The notes under the pieces: model-generated
What the model saw: only the letters and a program-made list of their open reading frames with translations
What the model was told of the DNA's origin: nothing
The model's database searches: none
Made by a program: the position numbers and the translations under genes
DNA from: Neisseria canis
GTDB lineage: Bacteria; Pseudomonadota; Gammaproteobacteria; Burkholderiales; Neisseriaceae
Assembly (NCBI RefSeq): GCF_900636765.1
Contig: NZ_LR134313.1
Location: 1,302,001 to 1,366,000, forward strand
DNA: 64,000 bases
Reading direction: 5' to 3'
Shown here: positions 59,017 to 64,000 of the stretch, piece after piece
Layout: each line of letters starts with the position of its first letter
Numbering within the stretch: position 1 is the first letter of the stretch

Positions 59017-60921
59017 ATGAAAAGTATCCGTTTTTTATCTGCGTTTGCATTGTTATTGGGTATGGTAGGTACAGCCTACCCAGCCAACCTGCAATATGGT
59101 GTAATGTGCTATCACGATGTGGTTGACGAAAGTGCGCCGCCAGAGGCAGACGGGCGTGATGAGTTTGATGACGAATTCCGACGCCAATATTATCCGCAAA
59201 CCATCACGGTAAATAAGCTTATCAATCATTTTAACTGGTTGAAAAACAACGGCTACACACCGGTAAGCTGGCAACAGATTAAAGATGCGCGTGCCGGAAA
59301 AGGAAAACTGCCCGACAAGCCGGTTTTGCTTACCTTTGACGATGGCTACCTCAGTTTTTACAAAACAATTTTTCCTGTGTTGAAAGCCTATAATTACCCG
59401 GCAATGTATGCTTTGGTAACCAGTTGGATGGAAACGCCGGCTAATGGTTATATTGCCTACGGTAAGAAAAAATTGCCCCGAAAAGCCTTTATCACATGGG
59501 AGCAAGTACGTGAAATGCAGAAAAGTGGTTTGATAGAAATTGCTTCGCATACCCACGATTTGCACCGGAGTAATTTCGGTAACCCTTTCGGCTCTGAATT
59601 TGCCGCCGCATTGCCCGGAAAATATGAAAACGGCCGTTATGAAACGCCGGAAGAATACCGTAAACGGATTGCGCAGGATTTAAGGCTCTCTGCCGATATT
59701 ATTGAAAAACACACCGGAAAAAGACCTAATGCTTTGGTATGGCCTTATGGGCAATACAACCAAGAAGCCACTGAAATTGCTCGAAAGGAAGGTTTCGATA
59801 GTGATTTCACTTTATTTGACCAAAAGTTAAACAAAGAAAATGATAGACATATAGGTAGGCTTCTTGTCGATCATGAAACCGGCTACGGCGTTATCAAATC
59901 TTATCTTGAAGGTAAGATGTTTGAGAAGAAAATCAAACGGGCTGTGTATGTGAATTTAGATGACTTATATAGCCCGGATAAAGCGCAATTCAATCGTAAT
60001 TTCGATAAATTGGTCAGCAGAGTTTCCCAGCTTGGCGTTAGCGTTGTTTATCTTCAGGCATTTTCTGATGAAGACGGCAATGGCGTGGCAGAGTCGGTAT
60101 ATTTCCCCAACCGCCATTTGAAGGTTAAAGCAGACTTGTTCAGCCGCGTGGCATGGCAGTTAATGACCCGCTCAAATGTAAAAGTGTATGCCTGGATGCC
60201 GATGACCGCATTCAATTTGGGTTCAGGCTATGATTATGTCGCCAATAATGGCACGCGCCGTTTATCGTTTAGCAGCGGTAAGAATCAGCGTGCCGTAACA
60301 GAAGTTTATGAAGACTTATCATTCAGCAGCCGTTTTAATGGTTTGTTATTTCAAGATGATACGGTATTTGCAGATTTCAAAGGTAATTTAGCCGCCGGTG
60401 CGGGTAATAATCCGCAATATTGGCAGCAGGCGGAGCGTAATACTGACGGATTAATCAGTTATTCGAACCAGCTGAAAGCCGGTGCTATGAAATATAGCTT
60501 TAACGGGGCGGTCGAATTGAAAACGGTTCGCAATTTATATGCAGGTCCTACCTCAAATAGTGAAGCGCATCAGTGGTTTACAAGAAGCCTTGCTAAGTAT
60601 GTCAATCATTACGACTATACTGCTGTAACCATTATGGTTTATGAAAAAGGAAAAAACGCCACGGCCAAAGAAGCAGATAAGTGGGTAAAAAATGTAGCAC
60701 ATAGTGTGAAAAAAACAGGCCTTCCTTTAGACAAAACCATTCTTGAGCTGCAAGCGAGAAATTGGCAAAGCGGGCAACCTGTTCCGGCGGAAGAGCTCGT
60801 TCAATGGATGGATGACCTGAAAAAAGAAGGCATTAAAAATATAGCCTACGCGCCTGACGATTTTGTGAACAACAGGCCGGAAATTAATATTGTGAAGCCG
60901 GCTTTTTCAATTGGAAAGTAA
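59017..60921 (+). CDS. pgaB: poly-beta-1,6-GlcNAc N-deacetylase PgaB
   Basis: Periplasmic enzyme that partly deacetylates and cleaves PNAG before export. A signal peptide ends near AYPA|N, and no lipobox Cys is present, unlike the E. coli lipoprotein. The CE4 deacetylase domain shows VMCYHDVVD (catalytic Asp), LLTFDDGYLSFYKT (DD, about 107-110) and ASHTHDLH (His ligands, about 177-183). The C-terminal GH153-like hydrolase domain (about 310-620) shows FKRAVYVNLDDLYSPD-type start and YAPDDF at the end. 634 residues is typical. AAGGG precedes the ATG. Confidence 0.93.
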   Translation: MKSIRFLSAFALLLGMVGTAYPANLQYGVMCYHDVVDESAPPEADGRDEFDDEFRRQYYPQTITVNKLINHFNWLKNNGYTPVSWQQIKDARAGKGKLPDKPVLLTFDDGYLSFYKTIFPVLKAYNYPAMYALVTSWMETPANGYIAYGKKKLPRKAFITWEQVREMQKSGLIEIASHTHDLHRSNFGNPFGSEFAAALPGKYENGRYETPEEYRKRIAQDLRLSADIIEKHTGKRPNALVWPYGQYNQEATEIARKEGFDSDFTLFDQKLNKENDRHIGRLLVDHETGYGVIKSYLEGKMFEKKIKRAVYVNLDDLYSPDKAQFNRNFDKLVSRVSQLGVSVVYLQAFSDEDGNGVAESVYFPNRHLKVKADLFSRVAWQLMTRSNVKVYAWMPMTAFNLGSGYDYVANNGTRRLSFSSGKNQRAVTEVYEDLSFSSRFNGLLFQDDTVFADFKGNLAAGAGNNPQYWQQAERNTDGLISYSNQLKAGAMKYSFNGAVELKTVRNLYAGPTSNSEAHQWFTRSLAKYVNHYDYTAVTIMVYEKGKNATAKEADKWVKNVAHSVKKTGLPLDKTILELQARNWQSGQPVPAEELVQWMDDLKKEGIKNIAYAPDDFVNNRPEINIVKPAFSIGK

Positions 60922-60960
60922 ATATTATCTTAGCTCCAATTAAACTTGTCAGATGAAGCA

Positions 60961-60995
60961 TTTCAGACAGGCATTAGATTGATGCCTGTCTGAAA
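60961..60995. repeat. paired-DUS hairpin between pgaB and pgaC
   Basis: 14-bp arms and a seven-base loop, 40 bases after pgaB and 56 before pgaC. It is the second DUS hairpin inside the same presumed operon. Confidence 0.75.
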
Positions 60996-61050
60996 CTAGA
61001 TGAATTTGCCAAATACAACCAACACCAAGATATATAAGAGCAAATAACAA

Positions 61051-62274
61051 ATGAAATGGTACGATTATTTAGCGGTTTTTGTCATGATGTATCCCGGCGT
61101 GATGGCCGTGTACTGGACAATTTCCGGCGTGATTTACTACATATTCTGGGAACGTGAAATGACTGAACCTGATTTTCATAATCAGGAAGAAATCCCTATG
61201 GTCAGCGTGTTGATACCCTGCTACAACGAGGCAGACAATCTCAACAACTCCATCCCTCATCTTTTAAACCTTTCCTACCCGAACTATGAACTTGTTTTCA
61301 TTAATGACGGCAGTAGCGACGATACCCTGAAAATCATCCGCAGCTGGGAAAAAATTTCCGATAAAGTAGTGGGGATTGATCAGGAAAACGGCGGTAAAGC
61401 TTCGGCAATGAATAATGGTATGCGGCATGCACGCGGCAAATATATTGTAGGTATTGATGGCGATGCCGTTCTGGATTACAACGCCATCGAATATATGGTG
61501 CAAAGCCTTGAAGAGGATCCGAGTTTAGGTGCAGTAACCGGCAATCCGCGAGTGAGAAACCGCAGCACGGTACTGGGCAAGCTGCAAGTGGCGGAGTTCA
61601 GCTCCATTATCGGCTTAATCAAACGTTCGCAAAGTATTTTAGGTACGCTGTTTACCGTATCCGGTGTCATTATGTGTATCCGCAAAGATGTAATCGAACG
61701 CATTGGCGGATGGAGTGACAATATGATTACCGATGACATTGATGTCAGCTGGAAAACCCAAGTTGCAGGCTATAATATTGCCTATGAACCGCGGGCGCTG
61801 TGTTGGGTATTGATGCCGGAAACGCTTAGAGGATTATATAAGCAACGTTTGCGCTGGGCGCAGGGCGGGGCGGAAGTGATTCTGAAATATTTCCCTCAGA
61901 TTTGGCATGTTAAAAATTTCCGGCTGTGGCCATTGTATTTTGAATACTTTGTAACACTTGTTTGGGCGTATTGCTTGTTTGCTTTCATGATTTACGGATT
62001 TTTCCGTGTTTTGACCGGTCAAGCTGATTTTACATTAGTAGAAGTAAGCGGGTTAATTACCTTCTTAATGTTTATGTTGCAATTTTCTGTCAGTATGTTT
62101 ATCGACAGTCGCTATGAAGGCAACCTTTTTCGCTATTTTGTAAGCTGTATCTGGTATCCTTACGTTTTTTGGCTTCTTAACAGCCTTACTTTGGTACACG
62201 GCTTCCCTAAAGCTATTCTGCGTGATAAACAGCGCAAGGCCACATGGGTAAGCCCTGATCGGGGTGTACAGTAA
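61051..62274 (+). CDS. pgaC: poly-beta-1,6-N-acetyl-D-glucosamine synthase PgaC
   Basis: Inner-membrane GT2 synthase polymerising GlcNAc. One or two N-terminal helices (about 6-30) precede the catalytic domain: VSVLIPCYNEADNLNNSI, FINDGSSDDTL, DQENGGKASAMNNGM, VGIDGDAVLDYNAIEYM (DxD), NMITDDIDVSWK (catalytic Asp) and the Q-x-x-RW motif KQRLRWAQGGAEVI. Three more transmembrane segments follow (about 290-385). 407 residues is normal. No strong ribosome site is seen. Confidence 0.95.
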   Translation: MKWYDYLAVFVMMYPGVMAVYWTISGVIYYIFWEREMTEPDFHNQEEIPMVSVLIPCYNEADNLNNSIPHLLNLSYPNYELVFINDGSSDDTLKIIRSWEKISDKVVGIDQENGGKASAMNNGMRHARGKYIVGIDGDAVLDYNAIEYMVQSLEEDPSLGAVTGNPRVRNRSTVLGKLQVAEFSSIIGLIKRSQSILGTLFTVSGVIMCIRKDVIERIGGWSDNMITDDIDVSWKTQVAGYNIAYEPRALCWVLMPETLRGLYKQRLRWAQGGAEVILKYFPQIWHVKNFRLWPLYFEYFVTLVWAYCLFAFMIYGFFRVLTGQADFTLVEVSGLITFLMFMLQFSVSMFIDSRYEGNLFRYFVSCIWYPYVFWLLNSLTLVHGFPKAILRDKQRKATWVSPDRGVQ

Positions 62275-62292
62275 TAAACGGGAGAAAACATT

Positions 62293-62688
62293 ATGCCGCC
62301 GGAAAATAGAAAGAACCTGCGTGATCAAATGATCATTAAAAAAGCACGTAGTAAAAACCGCTCTATTAGCGCTAAAAGCCTTTTGATCTTCACAATCACA
62401 TGGGCTTTGTGGCTTGCTGCCGTATATTTTGTTTTCAATGATCACAAAACATTGATTTTTGAACCTATTATCGGTACATGGAATCTGGTAGACTTGATCA
62501 AAGCCGTAGCCGTTGTTACGTTAACTCAATTGAATATCTTATTTTGCTGGTCAATTCTGGCCACTTCACGCGTTAGTGCGCTGCGTAATAAGCGCCGTAC
62601 TGCCGCAAGGATTAAAACAGCAGTAGAAACCACAAGAGAATATAGAAAACTTGATGAGTTGCCGCCGAATCGGAATTTAAAGAAATAA
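62293..62688 (+). CDS. pgaD: PNAG synthesis auxiliary protein PgaD
   Basis: Small inner-membrane partner of PgaC needed for polymerisation. Two hydrophobic segments at about 33-54 (LLIFTITWALWLAAVYFVF) and 68-92 (LIKAVAVVTLTQLNILFCWSILATSRVSA), cytoplasmic basic ends. 131 residues is typical of PgaD. GGGAG lies ten bases before the ATG, 18 bases after pgaC, so pgaC and pgaD are tightly coupled. Confidence 0.85.
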   Translation: MPPENRKNLRDQMIIKKARSKNRSISAKSLLIFTITWALWLAAVYFVFNDHKTLIFEPIIGTWNLVDLIKAVAVVTLTQLNILFCWSILATSRVSALRNKRRTAARIKTAVETTREYRKLDELPPNRNLKK

Positions 62689-62696
62689 TAATAGCG

Positions 62697-62756
62697 TTTC
62701 AAATAAACAATGCCTGTCTGAAAAATAGTTTTCAGACAGGCATTGTTTATTTGAAA
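62697..62756. terminator. long DUS hairpin ending the pga operon
   Basis: 28-bp perfect arms around the loop ATAG; the DUS is extended by matching flanks AAATAAACA on both sides. It lies nine bases after pgaD and 30 before the convergent dsbB stop. Confidence 0.85.
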
Positions 62757-62786
62757 TACCTGGTAAAAGCGTTTTCACAACTATGT

Positions 62787-63272
62787 TTATTTAGAAAGTT
62801 TCAGTGCAAACCATACCCAAACCAATACTGAGCCAAAAAACATAATACTCCATACCGGCAAAGGAATTCCCATCACATATTCCTGTATACCACAATCACC
62901 AAACCCGCGGACGACAGGTTCCCACACATCAAACAAAGGCCAGTTTTTCAAGCGGAAAGTCCAAGGTGCCCCGCACGAAGGGCGCTCCATAGCAGGCAGA
63001 CTTTGCAGCCAAATTTGGTAGGCAGCCGTTCCGAATCCCCATAAAGCAGGAACACTAACCAAACCAGCCGCAACAATCCGTCCTTCTTTTCTATGTACAG
63101 GCAAAATAAGCACAATCAAAGACACTAATGTTACAGCAATCACAGCCACCCGTTGTAGGATGCATAAGGGGCAAGGATTCAGCTTCATTATATATTGTGC
63201 AAAAAAAGAAGTGCCGGAGCAGAGCAAACCGGCAATAAAAACAGCGGATAAGGCTTTACGATAATTCATCAT
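62787..63272 (-). CDS. dsbB: disulfide bond formation protein DsbB
   Basis: Inner-membrane oxidase that regenerates DsbA and passes electrons to ubiquinone. Four transmembrane helices (about 8-27, 42-58, 65-84, 138-157). First redox pair in NPCPLCILQ (Cys34 and Cys37), second pair Cys100 (PSCGAPW) and Cys127 (GDCGIQ) in the second periplasmic loop. 161 residues is typical. It is a single-gene unit, convergent with pgaD. Confidence 0.93.
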   Translation of the reverse strand: MMNYRKALSAVFIAGLLCSGTSFFAQYIMKLNPCPLCILQRVAVIAVTLVSLIVLILPVHRKEGRIVAAGLVSVPALWGFGTAAYQIWLQSLPAMERPSCGAPWTFRLKNWPLFDVWEPVVRGFGDCGIQEYVMGIPLPVWSIMFFGSVLVWVWFALKLSK

Positions 63273-63287
63273 CTACTTCCATAAAAT

Positions 63288-63299
63288 TTCAGACAGGCA
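63288..63299. repeat. single DUS upstream of dsbB
   Basis: Unpaired reverse copy in the 560-base gap between dsbB and the porin gene. The rest of that gap is AT-rich with no ORF I can support. Confidence 0.75.
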
Positions 63300-63700
63300 G
63301 ACCCGTTCAATGGCGTTAAAGAAGTCTGTTCAACCATACTTGCAGTAAACTGGAGTATGACATAGTTTTGTCGTATAGAGAGGCATAATTGACTCTTTTA
63401 TTCAGCAACAGTGTCGCATGCTTAACTTATCTTGGGCATTTATAAATCATACCGTTTTTTAGATGATTTGCTATGTGATATACCTGCTAATCCGGCAAAA
63501 AAATTACCAACAAGCCCTAAAGCTCAAGTAAATATAGATAGGGGGTGCCAAAAAACCACAAAAAAAAATAAATCTGTTGTAAACATACAAATCTGATTTT
63601 TCATTTTTTTATCTAATTGAAAAATATATAGAAAATCTATTTATGTGTAGTTAAACATACACAGACGGCAGAAAAAAGCGGCGGAAAAAGGCGATAAAGT

Positions 63701-63729
63701 TTGTTTTTTTCAAACGAAGCATTTATATT
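63701..63729 (+). promoter_or_regulatory. porin gene promoter (candidate)
   Basis: TTGTTT at 63701-63706 and TATATT at 63724-63729 with exactly 17 bases between, about 100 bases before the porin ATG. It leaves a long untranslated leader. Confidence 0.6.
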
Positions 63730-63832
63730 AGCAGTCATGGAATCGCCGTTCATGGCGGTGAATTCAAAACTTAGACAAAATGTTTTACTGTTTGAGTTTG
63801 TTTTTCTTAAACGATAGAAAAGGAATACAGCA

Positions 63833-64000
63833 ATGAAAAAAACTCTGATTGCTCTGTCTTTGGTAGCTTTGTCTGGCGCCGCTTCTGCTGAAGTGATCCT
63901 GTATGGTCAAATTAAAGCAGGTGTAGAAGTTGCTCAAGTTAAACATCGTGTAAATGGTGTAAGCGAAAAAGATTACACTGAAACTAAGATTACTGATTTC
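63833..64000 (+). CDS. neisserial porin, N-terminal part (3' end outside window)
   Basis: First 56 residues of an outer-membrane trimeric porin. Signal peptide MKKTLIALSLVALSGAASA of 19 residues, then mature EVILYGQIKAGVEVAQVK, very close to the neisserial PorB-type start (V-LYG-IKAG-E). The first two beta strands are visible. AAGGAAT lies about eight bases before the ATG. The gene continues past the window; PorA and PorB types cannot be told apart from this piece. Confidence 0.92.
   Translation, partial: MKKTLIALSLVALSGAASAEVILYGQIKAGVEVAQVKHRVNGVSEKDYTETKITDF

Overview
The window is a chromosomal segment from a member of the Neisseriaceae, most likely a Neisseria of the wadsworthii/shayeganii type. 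The main evidence is the 12-mer TGCCTGTCTGAA. I count about 59 exact copies by eye, many as head-to-head pairs forming hairpins behind genes. I recall this 12-mer as the DNA uptake sequence (DUS) dialect called TG-wadDUS, distinct from the meningococcal ATGCCGTCTGAA. Other Neisseria marks are a comE gene directly behind an rRNA operon, a Correia-like repeat, a DegP-type lipoprotein protease and the start of a neisserial porin gene at the right edge.

Layout. 1-12.3 kb: end of ferredoxin-NADP reductase, a HAD-like protein, recG, a TPR/glycosyltransferase-like protein, a lysozyme-inhibitor-like lipoprotein, tyrB, a sulfide-type cassette (ArsR regulator, rhodanese YgaP, DUF2892 protein), nagZ, degP, nth and a nuclease lipoprotein. 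12.3-13.7 kb: a small accessory patch with a Correia-like element, an AT-rich membrane-protein gene and a 38-residue basic ORF. 13.7-29.3 kb: housekeeping genes (hom, uvrC, guaB, eno-ftsB, ETF-ubiquinone oxidoreductase, ackA, yihY-like) and a 94-bp MITE-like repeat. 29.6-45.2 kb: gluP, tRNA-Pro, a maf-type gene, yceD-rpmF, a phosphoribosyltransferase, plsX, small redox and methyltransferase genes, a decayed pirin gene, tRNA-Asn, tRNA-Thr, a zinc metallopeptidase, hslR, accA and tilS. 45.2-47.6 kb: an ECF sigma factor with its anti-sigma factor, then hemB. 47.6-53.3 kb: a complete rRNA operon (16S, tRNA-Ile, tRNA-Ala, 23S, 5S), followed by comE. 54.3-56.1 kb: dtd, moeB, moaC. 56.5-62.7 kb: pgaABCD for export and synthesis of poly-beta-1,6-N-acetylglucosamine, followed by dsbB and the 5' end of a porin gene.

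How it fits together. Most genes are short transcription units separated by DUS hairpins that probably serve both as terminators and as uptake signals. ComE is the periplasmic DNA-binding partner of that uptake. The pga operon points to a biofilm polysaccharide. The rpoE/anti-sigma pair, DegP and DsbB are envelope-stress and periplasmic folding functions. The most useful new observations are a candidate sigma-E autoregulatory promoter inside the end of tilS, a short ORF overlapping comE by ATGA, alternative pairings in the rRNA leader, an in-frame amber codon before an alpha/beta hydrolase, the DUS-free stretch around the rRNA operon, and the two related small repeats. All names are from reading translations and motifs; no database search was run.
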